From Lunularia cruciata (lineage: Eukaryota > Streptophyta > Marchantiopsida > Lunulariales > Lunulariaceae), in NCBI GenBank assembly GCA_948567375.1, contig OX419757.1, forward strand, positions 44,454,001 through 44,518,000: 64,000 nucleotides of DNA. The letters run 5' to 3'. The translations under genes and the position numbers were made by a program. Of this stretch, positions 11,598-22,617 are shown one piece after another. Below the pieces are notes generated by a model. It did no database searches and was not told where the DNA came from. It saw nothing but the letters and a program-made list of their open reading frames with translations. Positions within the stretch are counted from its first letter, which is position 1. Each line of letters starts with the position of its first letter.

Positions 11598-12768
11598 CCT
11601 TTCCTCCTCTCCTTAGATTATACTCTTCTTCAATTCCAAGTTCTCTTCTAATCGAGCTAGCACCTGCAATACAGTCTTCACCTTTGGACACTTTGATTGC
11701 ATCTCCTTCTTCTTGTGCTCCAATTTGACTAGCAATGGGCACACAATCTCCCATAGATACTCCATTCCTTCACTTGGAATTACTTTGGCTTGTGGACTTG
11801 TCTTCTTCTTTGTCTCTTCCTCACTCAACACTTGCCTTCTCAACTCTTGCATTTGCCTTATGAGAATGGATTCTTTGCTCCCCAAATTTCCACTCTCCAC
11901 TTCTCTCACCTTACTTGGCCCCACTTCATACTTTGCCTTGCATCTAGAACGGACTCCCCTTTGAATTGTTACTCTCTTCTCCTCTTGTTTTGGAACTTCG
12001 TCTTTAGGGATCAAGTTACCTTTCTCCTCCGTCTTTGTCTTTGCTTCCTTCTCTTTGGGAACCGATGACATCTCCAATCCATCATCACTGTTGCTGCTTG
12101 TGTCCCCACTTTACAGCATGAACTTGGGGTCTTCCTCCTTCTCTGAGTCTTTGGACTTGCACTCCTCCTTCCCTTCCAACTCTTCATCCGACGTCACAAT
12201 TACCACCAATTCTTTCCTTGGGTTCACTCTTGTTGCTTTCCTAGGTCTCCATATTGCTACTTCTTCTTCTTCTCCTTGTTGAATCCTCTTCTTTGACTTT
12301 GGAGTACTCACCTTCAACTACACACTCTGCCCCGTCTGCATGTAGTACTCGTCGCTGCTCCTGATTTGCAAGATGTACTAACTCTGTCCATCAAGCCAGA
12401 TTTCCTCTCTTCCCTTCTTCCTCAGGGCCATTGAGACACTTCCTCTTGATGATCTTGATCATGAAACCTGGAAAACTAACATTCCAGTTCCATGCCAAGA
12501 ATGTGATCCAAAGCCTGCTCAAGACCTCAATTTTTGCAATCACATCTAACCTCTGAATTGCATGATTTCTCACTTCAAATTTGGAGTTCTTCTTCCCACC
12601 TCCCATCTTTCTCTCTTCCGCTTTGGGTTGGGGGCTATTCTTCCTACTGATTCCCAAATTAACTCTCCCGACTTCCTCTTGACACACTTGTGCATCTGCA
12701 ACTACACTTCCCTTCCCACAATCTCTTGCATGGCAACTTCTTAACTCCAATGGAAAATTGCTTGTCAT
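11598..12768 (-). pseudogene. L-LTR ORF of copy C, N-terminal part
   Basis: The ATG at 12,768 opens MTSNFPLELRSCHARDCGKG, followed by the conserved LWITFLAWNWNVSFPGFM block. The frame then stops and about 170 codons present in copy B are missing near 12,385. The linker and start of the coiled coil continue in pieces (12,111-12,317; 11,613-12,077) up to the insertion of copy B. Confidence 0.65.
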
Positions 12769-13182
12769 TGCTTTGTCTCTAGCCCAAATTTTATAGTGGC
12801 GTGCTTTCTCCGTCTTTCTTCACTTTGAGTTTCTACCAAGAAATCACACCTCTTGCATGCTCCTATCACAATTGATTTTCCCCTCATGCATATGACTGCC
12901 ATATTTGTGAGTGGTACCTTCTTGATTGTCTCACCTTGAAGGAAAGTTGTTATATTGTCCTTGCCTTGGGTTGAGCACCCCCAAGATGAAGTCTCCTTAC
13001 TTTGGATTTTATGCTAACAAGGCAATTCCAAGTACCTTGCCTTCTGACACAAAGTCACTTTACCTCGGGGTGATACCCCAAGGACACCTTTCTTTGCCTT
13101 CTTTTGCCATACATGCACAATACAACTTCTTCTGTACACTTCTTCTTCAAAATTGAGAAAAAACAAAAATGTGGGTACCACA

Positions 13183-13187
13183 TTCAT
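13183..13187 (+). repeat. Target-site duplication TTCAT, right of L copy C
   Basis: This is the right-hand partner of the duplication at 6,033-6,037. Confidence 0.9.
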
Positions 13188-13214
13188 CTTGAGTGAGAGA
13201 CAAGCCGGCTCATA
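13188..13214 (+). mobile_element. Family D LTR copy 1, right end
   Basis: This is the end of the family D LTR after the copy C insertion. It reads cttgagtgagagac and then CCGGCTCATA, as at 22.6 and 42.68 kb. Confidence 0.8.
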
Positions 13215-13242
13215 GCTCAAGAATTGATCCATATCTAGGGTT

Positions 13243-13268
13243 GAAGAAGAAGAAGAAGAAGAAGAAGA
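13243..13268 (+). repeat. (GAA)n microsatellite
   Basis: About eight uninterrupted GAA units lie between the end of D LTR copy 1 and the start of P copy 1. Confidence 0.9.
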
Positions 13269-14766
13269 CTCAGAGAGGTTACTCTGAAGGTAAGAAGATC
13301 AAAACTTTGGTGTAAGGCTGTCATGCCATTTGTAGCATTGCATCTAGATTGCTTGGACATTGAGGTTGTAGTGATAGTACTTAAAGGTTTTTTGGCAGTT
13401 ACTTGTAGACTACTTTTTGATGGTCAGATTTCATGGAGTATTGACTACATGGTGGGGCACACTGTCACTTGCACCGTTTGCACCATCAAGTGTGCCATCA
13501 ATGGAACCATTGAAGTGAGTCCTAGGTCAAAATCAAGAGTATACCCTGGAAATGTAGCTCCAAAGAGCTCACTTCTTTGTTGTTGAGCGTTTGAGTTCTT
13601 AGCTAGAATGGATAGAAAGCCGGCAAGTGTCACCTAGAGTCTCTTAGCTAGAGTGAGTGTGGCTTGAATGGAATCAATGGTCAGTTGTTGGTAGATTATT
13701 GAGTGACAGATCAAGTATTGATCTTTTAAGTGTGATTTGAGTTGTGTAAATGAATTGATTACAACAAAGAAGTGAGAGAGAAGAGGAAATCAAGTGTAGG
13801 AATTGAGGGTGGTGGTGATAACTCCAAGCCCGGTGGATCATGGTACCTTGATTGCACTTCTGATTTCCTTGGGAGTAATTGTGTGCGGAAGCGCTGGCCA
13901 AATTTGGAGCTAGAGGGAGTCAATTTCAAGTGGTAGTTGTGATTTTGAGCTCAAGAGGTGAAAACAAGACCAATCTAGTGCAAGTTGAACTCAGAAAGTG
14001 AAATTGAAGATGGAGTTTGGAACCCATTCTTGCAAATTAGAGATTTGACGATCCTCATCTTTCCAATTTGGCTTGAGTGAAGAGTTAGCAAAGGATTAAG
14101 CCAACTTTTAGGGATTAAAGTCAAATTTTATGTTAGGTTTTACATCAAATTTATGTCAAATTTTTTGAAGGATTTATGTTAAATTTTGGCAAGAAAAACT
14201 TTGATGGTGATTCTCATAGCTCAAGAAGTAGATAGGTAGTTTCATTATGTCAAAAACCAAATGGTGGTAGAGTTAGTACAGTGTTGATTTATGAGATGGA
14301 TGGTTTTTGTTTAGCTTTCTTGTGATTGGACTCTCTCCATTCTTTGCTTCCTGTTTGTGCACCATGTTTGTGTAAGGTGGCCTAAATTTAGAGCGTTGGT
14401 GCTCTGGTGTGCTTTGGTGTGCTCTTGGTAGTGAGGTTGGAGTGATGAATAGTCAGAATATCTATTTCTCTTTGGTGAGGTAGGAAGTGATGACCTGCAG
14501 ATCGTCAGAGTGCATGTTGGGATGGCAGGTTATAGGTTGCACTTTCCCTTGTTGTAGTTGTCATAGTTAGAGCTATAGTAGTTGGTGATGTTGGCACTTG
14601 GTGGTGATTTTTGTTGAGATACTTATGGTGGTTCTAGTTGTGGGCTATAATTCTTGGTTACTTTGTCATGACGGAGTTCTTTGGGGATTTTGGAGGAGAT
14701 AGCATTGTAGTACATAGTGGGTTTACTTGAAGTGACACTCAATATCAGCTTGTATCTTAAGTCCTT

Positions 14767-15640
14767 GTGAGGGAGGAGATTGACTCTAAGTTGGAGTTTG
14801 ACACAAGAGTTGATTCAGTAAAAAGTGCACTTGGCATGTCAACACTATTTGTGTGGGACATGGACAAGATTTATGGGGCCTCTAAAGGCCCCATGCATTA
14901 CTCTGGGAAGGTGGGTATCATTGAGTTAGATGACTTCATACAAGAGTTTGATAGTTGGTGTGATTCGCAACAAATGCAAAACCCAACTTTGTTCACACCT
15001 TTCATGGCATGGAAGGGGTTATTTCAACATTTGGAGGGTCTGCCAATGGACAATGACCATGAGTTTAGGAGAGCTTACTTGGAGGAGATTAAGCTATGGA
15101 GACAATATTGGTCTCCAAACTAAGTCTCCATTATTTCAAGCTCAATTTCTAAGGGTAGATCGATAGTACCCATAAGTTCAAGATCAAGTAGCATTGGTAG
15201 ATCTCTTGGAGATAGTGCTACTATGAGTGGAGGTAGGACTACATGAGGTGGTGTAATACTTGGATTTAACCCCATGGTGGAGATCCTCCAATATTTGAGA
15301 TGGAACTACAAAGGAGTGTGGACTGACAAGATGAGGCACTTGCAAGAGTTCCAATAGAGGGCTATAGAGAGCCTACACAAGGTATACACTCGCATGAGAC
15401 CACTGATCAATTTTACTCAGGGAGTTACTAAGATCCAAGTAGTTTGGTTTTGGTATGGGATATTGGATAGGGAGTTGTAGTGTAGAGTCCGTGATGCTAC
15501 ATTGTTACATGCTACTTTGCCCACTTTGGTAAGTTTTGGTATGGGATATTGGATAGGGAGTTGAGACATAGAGTCCATGATGCTACATTGTTACATGCTA
15601 CGTTGCCTACTTTGGCAATGGTCTTTGGTTTGTTTGAGTA
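14767..15640 (+). pseudogene. gag of P copy 1, broken
   Basis: An open stretch at 14,767-15,123 matches the gag of P copy 2 (WDMDKIYGASKG, LFTPFMAWKGLFQHLEG), then nonsense codons follow. The retrotransposon-gag core (about 15,280-15,640) is recognisable but full of stops. Two adjacent copies of an 85-90 base stretch make the frame longer than in copy 2. Confidence 0.7.
15446..15622 (+). repeat. Tandem duplication of about 90 bp in gag of P copy 1
   Basis: The stretch beginning ggtatgggatattggatagg occurs at about 15,451 and again at about 15,539, with a few substitutions. P copy 2 has it once (about 26,610). Confidence 0.8.
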
Positions 15641-15648
15641 TATTGAGT

Positions 15649-17528
15649 TGTGACAACTCGTTAAATATCACTTTTGCAATAATCAAGTAAGTAAAGTTTG
15701 TTCCTGTAGAGATATTGGTCATAAATGTCCAAATACAAAGCAAAGTAACAACTTTAGTTCTTCTTGGTTGTGTCTTTAATCTCTCAAGTAGAAACCACAC
15801 CCAAAAGAGAGTTACAAGCACTGACTCATTGTCTCATCACGACAATTTGTCACACTTAATCACAACTCCATCAAATATTTCCAAAAAATTCTAATTGTCA
15901 TGATTCAGGCTCTCCCAAAAATGGCACTTCACGACAAAACAACTTTGCCTCAAAATTGTGTTCTACTCCTCCACTGAAGGCACAACTTCCTTGATCAAAA
16001 TTGCTTCACATCAACTTTGCACTACACTCACAAATGGAGAATACTACCAACACTACAATTCCTCTCAGATCTGTGAAGGCATTGCTCCAATTGCACTTCA
16101 CTCAGGATCAAACACACAAAATGAAGATCAAGGCTGCGGAATCCAACATCCAACAAGCACACTGACTTGCACTTCAAAATTCTCCCAACATTCACAAACC
16201 CACATGCATAGTTGATACTCCGACTTTAGCTCAAACAACGAGCACTACTTCACAACACTTCGCTTTATATATTCTCAAAAATAATGAGCACTAAACAACA
16301 TATGGCTGTGAATGCCACCTTTAAATAGTGAAGCACTTCAGCAATTACTAACAACAATACCGTACTACAACAACTTTTCCTACCTATAAATCCAAAATAA
16401 CAATGCACCTCTTCATATCTACCTCTTCAAATCTCAAATTTGTTACTTCTCCGATCCGATGTCGACTTCTTCCTTCTGATCTACAATTCCTCTCATGGGT
16501 AACTCCTGATCTTCCGACCCACTCTTCTCCTTAAATAGTGAAGCACTTCAGAAATTACTAACAACAATACCGTACAACAACAACTTTTCCTACCTATAAA
16601 TCCGAAATAACAATGCACCTCTTCATATCTACCTCTTCAAATCTCAAATTTGTTACTTCTCCAATCCGATGTTGACTTCTTCCTTCTGATCTACAATTCC
16701 TCTCATGGGTAACTCCTTATCTTCCGACCCACTCTAATATCTCCGATGGTAATTCCAAAGACATTTGTACTCCTATGTCATCTACTTTGGGCTTTGCTCT
16801 TACATCCTTCCAAAGTTTATCCATCTCTAATTTCATTAAGTCTAATCTAATCGTGATATTGTCTTCCACTTCCAATATTTTCCTATCTACATGAGTTTTG
16901 AGATTGATAAGTAAGGCATTCAATTCCTTATCCTTTGCATAACTCCTCCTCATCCCCTACACCAACAACTTCAACTTGTGTAGTCATGTTTCTTCAATTT
17001 GCATTCTAGCTTTTGTACTCAGCATTGCGTTCATCTTTATCACGATCTCTTGCAATGGCTCCAATCGCATTCTTCTCTCCCATTCTTGATCTGCAAGCCA
17101 ATCTTCTATATACATTGCGAGTTTTGCCTCAAACTTGGCTTTCATTGTCTTCTTCTCCTTCTCCTTCTCCTTCTCCTTTTGCACAATCTTCTCCTCTAGA
17201 TTATGAAGTAACTCTCTTAATCATTCCTCCTCCCTATATTGCACTGCCAACTCTCTTTGCCAAAGTTGCTTCTTCTCTTCTACACTCCCCTCCACTCTAT
17301 TGAGCTCTTGCTCCTTCTTTGCTACCCTTGCCATAGCATGGATAATTTGTAATCTCAAATTAGCAAACTGTTGCTTCAAGATTTCATATTCAGCTGCTTG
17401 CCTTTCTCATGCTATGTCAATCTGCTCCATGATTCTCTCTCTACTCCCTACTTCTCTCTTCAAATTCTTGATTACTTGATTCTATACCACTGCATCTACT
17501 TGTAGTACTTCCTTTTCCTCCTCTCCTT
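15649..17528 (-). mobile_element. Family L LTR copy G, partial
   Basis: This minus-strand copy starts TGTGACAACTCG and is inserted in the gag of P copy 1. It carries the shared tail, then the C-terminal coiled-coil part of the L ORF in pieces (16,717-16,953; 16,984-17,184), and is cut by L copy H at 17,528. The sense-start half is missing. Confidence 0.75.
16321..16735 (-). repeat. 210-bp tandem duplication inside copy G
   Basis: The block starting ttaaatagtgaagcacttca occurs at 16,321 and again at 16,531 with few differences. It spans the junction of the tail with the end of the L ORF. Confidence 0.85.
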
Positions 17529-18988
17529 TGTGACAACCCGGCAAATATCACTTTTGTGGTAATTGGGTAAGTAAAGTTTGTTCCCACAGAGATACGATTA
17601 AGAAATGTTCAAATACAAAGTCAAACAGTAACTTGTAGTTCTTCTTGATTGCTTCTTTAATCTCTCAGGTATAAACTACACCCAGAAGAGAGTAACAAGC
17701 TCACAATCTTGACAACTTGTCACAAATACACACACACATAATCACAACATAGCAAATTTTGTCCAAACAACTCTTGATTGTGATGATTCAGATTCTCCCA
17801 AAGATTGGCACTTCAAATTCTCCCAAAGAAGGCACAACTTCCTTGATCAAAATTTCTTCACATCAACTTTGCACTGCACTCACAAATGCAGAAGACTACC
17901 AACACTACAATTCCTCTCAGATCTATGAAGGCATTGCTTTGATTGCACTTCACTTAGGATTAAACACACAGAATGAAGATCAAGGCTGCGGAATCCAACA
18001 TCCACAAGCACATTGACTTGCACTTTGAATTTCTCCACGCACTCACAAACACAAACATAAATTGGTATCAGATCTTGCAGCCGGATTAAGAGATTATTTA
18101 ACTTGGTATCCTTTGCCTTCCTCTTGCACTTTTCCTTTACTAGCAACTTTAGCCCATGCAACCTCGCTTCTTTGAGTTTACATTCCACTTCTGTACTCAG
18201 CATGGCCTTAATTTCATTGACAACACCTTCTACTTCACTAGTTTCTTCCATCACCGTACACTTCTCCTTCTTCTCTCTTCTTCCAATTCACTATGATACA
18301 TCTGAAGCTCATCTTCAAATTCAGCTTTCAATGCTTCCTTCTCCTTCCGATGTACAGAGAGTTGTTCCTCTACGTCTTGCATCAACCCTCTCAATTGATC
18401 TTCTTCCCTACTACGCTCCGTCAACTCTTGTTGCCAGGCCTGATCTTTCTCTGCTGCCCTCTTCTTAAGGCTCTCCAACTCTTGCTCCATCACCGCAGCA
18501 ATTGCGTTGGAGTGTATCAACTCGACAAGCACCGCTGCAAGTTCTCCTTTCAATCCCACAGTCATCGCAGTCATCTCCTTCACTTCCTCACAATTCTTGA
18601 CTAACTCTTCCCTTGTCACCTCAAAGTGCTTAATCCAAAGAACCTCCTCAACCCAAAGTTCTTTGACCTCCATCTCCACTCTTGTCAGCTTACTTCGTAA
18701 CAATGAGGTTTTGGCACTCCAGGCTTTCACCACCGCTAATTCATCTGGTACGTTGAGCTTGGCACTTATCATCTCCATCTTCTTCTGCTGCAACATTGCC
18801 AACAACGGGCATACTACCTTGGACAAATAGTCCACTCCTTTGCACCTTGCATCCTCGGCTTGGACTTTGCATTCCGACTCTTCTATATTTGGTACCTTGC
18901 TCCAAAGTCAAGATCTTTGCACCTTCAAACTTTCCTCCTCAGAACTTTCTCCTGTGGCAAAAGTTACTTGCATTTGAAGTTTTTATAG
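17529..18988 (-). mobile_element. Family L LTR copy H, divergent and partial
   Basis: Starting TGTGACAACCCGGC, this copy is inserted in the L ORF of copy G. The tail ends early (about 18,060) and joins directly to ORF sequence. The ORF subtype (18,251-18,835) is clearly different from copy B, so this is another subfamily or a recombinant. At about 18,988 it meets the plus-strand copy I in inverted orientation. Confidence 0.6.
18251..18835 (-). pseudogene. Coiled-coil fragment of an L-type ORF (divergent subfamily)
   Basis: An open frame of 194 codons starts DYLSKVVCPLLAMLQQKK, equivalent to EYLQEIVCPLLVKLEHKK in copy B. The rest is E/K/L-rich coiled coil. It is the longest undisturbed coiled-coil piece of this subfamily, but both ends are lost and the frame does not reach an ORF start. 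Confidence 0.6.
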
Positions 18989-20324
18989 TAGATGTTTGGA
19001 GTAGTTGAGTGACTTTGGGTTGGGTTCTTTGGGTCAATGTGACTGAGGAACCTTTACAGGTTCCTCGAGTTTAGAAACTACTTTGCCTCAAGACTAAGGT
19101 GACCCAATTTGAGGTAGTCAGACATTAGATGCAAGAGTCTTTGGAAGTTTATCTGAAGCTTTTGAAATAGTTAGGACAGAGAAAGAAGAGATAGTTAGGA
19201 TACTCATGACTTTAATTTTTGTTCAGATTGAAGATAGGATAGAAATTGAAGGAGAAACAATAGTAATAAATGAACCCAAAGTGCAAGATCAAATAGTAGG
19301 TGTCTTTGGGTCAATTACTTGAGACATTAGAGGAGAGTAGGTCTCAAGATAAAGATGTAGATAAGTTACCCATGATCTCAATTATAGTTCATAGTGAAGA
19401 AGTAGTAGAAATAGAAGTTGTAAGAGTAGTATTAGAAATTCATGAAGTTACCTTGGTTTTGGAAGCCAAAGTAGAAGTAGACATTGGATTGGAGTCATAA
19501 CAAATTTGAGATAAGAATTGACAAAATATAAAGGAGTGAGTTGTCATTTTAGATCTAGAGATTGAGAAGTAGAGATTTGAAGCAGTAGTAAGATGATTCA
19601 GATCTAGAGATTTGCAAAGAGTAGTTGAGTGCTCTGCCTATTTGAAGGAGGAAAATTGCAATGTTGTGTTGTTCAATATTGATATTTTTGAAGTTGATTA
19701 ACTGAAGTGTTGTAAGTTAGTGCTCGTCATTTTAGCTTAATTCAGAGTATCAATCCTATGTGTTTGTTTGTGAGTGTTTGGAGAATTTAAAGTGCAAGTT
19801 ATTGTGCTTGTTGGATGTTGGATTCCATAGCATTTATCTTCATTTTGTGTGTTTGATCTTGAGTGAAGTGTAATCAAAGCAATGCCTTGATAGATTTGAG
19901 AGGAATTGTAGTGTTGGTAGTATTTGCATTTTTGAGTGCAGTGCAAGGTTGATCCAAAGCAATTTTGATCAAGTAAGTTGTACCTTCAATGGAATGCAAT
20001 TCTGAGGTGAGATTTTTTTGCATTGAAGTAATACTCATTGAGGAATTTTGAATCCTCACAATCAAGATTGTTTGGAAAGATTTGATGGAGTTGTGATTAT
20101 GGAATGGTAATTTGTGACAAGGCTACGAATCAATACATGTTACTTTCTTTTGGGTGTGGTTTCTACGTGAGAGATTAAAGATGCAACCAAGAAGAACTAC
20201 ACTGTGATTTTTTGATTTGACCATTTGATTTGTATTTCATATTTGACCATTTCAAAGTTGTATCTCTTTGGGAACAGCTTTATTTACCTAATTACCACAA
20301 AAGTGATACTTGCTAGGTTGTCAT
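18989..20324 (+). mobile_element. Family L LTR copy I, probable 5' LTR remnant
   Basis: This plus-strand copy has the C-terminal end of the L ORF (19,300-19,500, ending VDIGLES), the second TATA-like region and the full tail, ending GGTTGTCATA at 20,324. It is followed by gypsy internal sequence and then by copy J in the same orientation. That order (LTR, internal, LTR) makes it the 5' LTR of a deleted gypsy element. Confidence 0.65.
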
Positions 20325-20429
20325 AAGTGTTAACCAAGTACTTCCAAATTAAACATTGGAAGATAACTCCTTACAATCCAAAGCCAATGGACTAACAAAG
20401 AAAGCAAACAGATTATTGGGCAAAATTTT

Positions 20430-21006
20430 GAACAAGGTGACATTCAATTATGCCTACAATTAGAATACAAAGTTATCTACAACTTTGTGGGTATAGAACA
20501 ACTAAAAAGATCACAACTGAACAGATACCTTACTTCTTGACATACGGCTTACATCCCATACTACAAGCTAAATTTGAAGTACCAACATATTGGATTCTAT
20601 GTGAGGAACAATTGTCGGAAGAAGAAACCCAAGATCTTTAGATTCATCAACAAATCTGGTTAGAAGAGAAACAAGACAATGCAATGCAATGCAAACCTTG
20701 AAGGTAGTACAAGAACAATGGAAATTCAAGCATGATAAGCAAATCAAGCTTGTTGCAATTTAAGAAGGCAATTTGGTGTTGTTATATGACAATTGCCAAA
20801 TATTTTTTCCAAGAAGGCTCCACTTAAGGTGGATGAGGCCATACCATGCGATGCACATCTATGACAAAGGCTCTATTCAACTTGCAGACCTGGAGGGAAA
20901 TCCTTTTGCCACTAAAGTGAACGGGTGGAAAGTTAGAAAATATTGGACCATAGACTCGGCCTTGTACAAAGAACCCAAAGTGATGTTTGTGGGGATCCTC
21001 ACATTT
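20430..21006 (+). pseudogene. Ty3/gypsy integrase C-terminal remnant between two L LTRs
   Basis: Two open pieces (20,450-20,641 and 20,773-21,075) carry the C-terminal part of a gypsy integrase. Recognisable parts are GYRTTKKITTEQIPYFLTYG, RLHLRWMRPYHAMHIYDKGS and DLEGNPFATKVNGWKVRKYW, the usual tail ending in a VNG-R/K-K-Y pattern as in Tat/Athila-like elements. A stop at 20,639 and a frameshift near 20,700 break it. Gag, protease, RT and RNase H have been lost by deletion. This fragment links family L to the gypsy superfamily. Confidence 0.75.
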
Positions 21007-21018
21007 GAAGGAAGAGGT
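21007..21018 (+). promoter_or_regulatory. Polypurine tract before L copy J
   Basis: The run gaaggaagagg lies directly between the integrase tail and the start of L copy J, where a plus-strand priming tract is expected. Confidence 0.5.
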
Positions 21019-21957
21019 ATATGTATTCCCCATTTTTTGGTTTTGTTATATTTTGAAGAAGAAGTGTATAGTTGAAGTTGTATTGAACCCAAATGGCAAC
21101 AATAGAGGGAGAATCTTGTCTTTGAGGTGAACCCAAAATAATGTACTTTGTGTTAGGAAAGAAGAACTTGGATCAGACTTGTCACATAGAAACCCAAAGT
21201 AAGGAAAATTTGCATTGTGGTGATCAACCCAATGCAAAGACAGCATAACAACTTTCCTTCAAGGCTATCAACCAAGAAAGTACAAGCAAGAAAATGCCTA
21301 AGATGCAAGTGAGCTAAACTTGATAGTGCCAAGAGGAACTCATGCAGAGTGTGTGATTATTAGTGAAGAGTGATGGAGAAATGACCATGTAGCAAAGGAC
21401 TATAAAACCAAGACTTTGTCAAGGGGATTTCAAAATGTCACACAAGTATCCTAAGCCACTAAGTAGTTAACCCAAAGGAGGGCCTATTATGAAGCCATCC
21501 AAGATTTTGATGTTTAATAATCTTGAGGGAGTTAGAATCTTACGTCTAGGAGACAAAAGAATTATCTTCTAATTACCACAAGTAAGAGATCACATGATGC
21601 CAATGAGTAGTGAGAAGAAGAGTCACTCACTCATAGTGAGAAATCCTATGATTTGGAGGCTAGATGTAATAGTGAGGATCAAAGTCTTGAGTACATATGA
21701 AATCACTTTTCTGGCTTGGAACTTGAAATTGAGTTTTCTAGGTTTCATGGCATAAGTAGCTATGAGTGTTTATGAGGAGGGTCTGGAGGAAGAAGGAAAG
21801 AGAGGCAATCTGGCTTGATGGACAGAGTTGGATAAGAGATTGGTCTTGGAAAGAAAGGCTAGTGAGGAAATGGGAGCAACATTCCTTAGGAAGGGGGAGT
21901 TTGTAGAAGAGACCGAGGAAATCCAAAATTCCTTTAGTGCTCCATGTATAAAGAAGG
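21019..21957 (+). mobile_element. Family L LTR copy J, probable 3' LTR, truncated
   Basis: It starts tatgtattccccattttttgg, a decayed form of the sense start TGTGGTACCCACATTTTTTG. The leader, a TATA box (21,401-21,406) and the N-terminal part of the L ORF follow, with many stops (MSHKYPKPLSS at 21,435). The copy is cut at about 21,957 and joins family D sequence. Confidence 0.65.
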
Positions 21958-21997
21958 AGGAGGTTACTCTTAAAGTGGGAAGATCAACACTTTGGAG

Positions 21998-22617
21998 TAT
22001 TTATATAGAGATAAATGATGGTTCTAAATTAACCATGATTAGCTAAAGTTAGTCATAGCTAAGATAGAGGAGACCTTACTTTAGAGTAAGTGGAAAAGAT
22101 GAGCACCACTATTTTGGATTCTAGTGTGTTGACTTGGTATTATTCCTAGGTGTCTAGCTTTGAGGAAAGAGTTGAGAACTCTTGGGCCCACAAGTCTTTT
22201 TGTTTTGGATTCTTCTATAGTCCAAGGATAGCCCATGTGAAGGAATCCTTGACTTAGTGGTTGGGTCAAAATAAGATCATATGCTTAGTGGAATATGCCC
22301 ATGTGAATAGATATTCCTTTATACTTTTTGAGTGTACTTGACTGTAAGCTAAGTAACTTGAGTTACTATGGTAAATAGTAACTTTAGTGCATAACTATTT
22401 CACAAGTATATAAACAAGGGGTGAGGAGGTGCTCATCATCCTTTCATTTGCAACTATCTCTCTCGCATTGAGTTTTCTAGTGAGCAATGTCTTGAGTCTT
22501 GGAGTGTTAAACTTAGAGGAGTATGATGGAGTTGGGTTCCTTGCCTTCTTAGTCCATGGTGCACTACCATAATAGCCATCAGAAGTTCATCTTGAGTAAG
22601 AGACAGGCCGGCTCACA
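21998..22617 (+). mobile_element. Family D LTR copy 2, 5'-truncated
   Basis: It lacks the first 60-70 bases of family D and ends CCGGCTCACA at 22,617, which is the best-preserved TG...CA end of the family. The sequence shared with the other copies includes the string cttggtattattcctaggtg and the region ttcacaagtatataaacaagg, which looks like the LTR promoter. Confidence 0.8.

Larger units (their letters stand above)
6038..13182 (-). mobile_element. Family L LTR copy C, interrupted by copy B
   Basis: This is a minus-strand family L unit bounded by TGTGACAACC (6038) and GGTACCACA (ends 13,182), with a perfect 5-bp duplication TTCAT on both sides. Without copy B and its duplicated target it is about 3.3 kb. 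The TG...CA ends and 5-bp duplication are typical of LTR-retrotransposon integration. No internal gypsy genes or second LTR are present, so it is a solo LTR or an equivalent non-autonomous unit. Copy B lies inside its ORF. Confidence 0.85.
13319..15648 (+). mobile_element. Family P gypsy copy 1: LTR and gag fragment
   Basis: The copy starts TGTCATGCCATTTG and follows the same order as P copy 2 (24,012): LTR-like leader, then gag. It is more diverged and shorter in the leader. It ends at 15,648, where L copy G is inserted in gag after the sequence tattgag. The rest of the element is not seen on the far side. Confidence 0.75.

Noticed and set aside
6038-13182. Family L as a terminal-inverted-repeat DNA transposon with a captured gene
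   Set aside because: Only the outer few bases are inverted (TGTG...CACA), the duplication is 5 bp, and copies I and J flank gypsy integrase sequence; an LTR fits better, although full elements are needed to close the case.
18062-18073. tggtatcagatc, 11 of 12 matches to the initiator-Met primer-binding site
   Set aside because: It lies on the wrong strand for copy H and is not next to an LTR end; the matching place in other copies reads ttgatactcgg, so it is probably chance.
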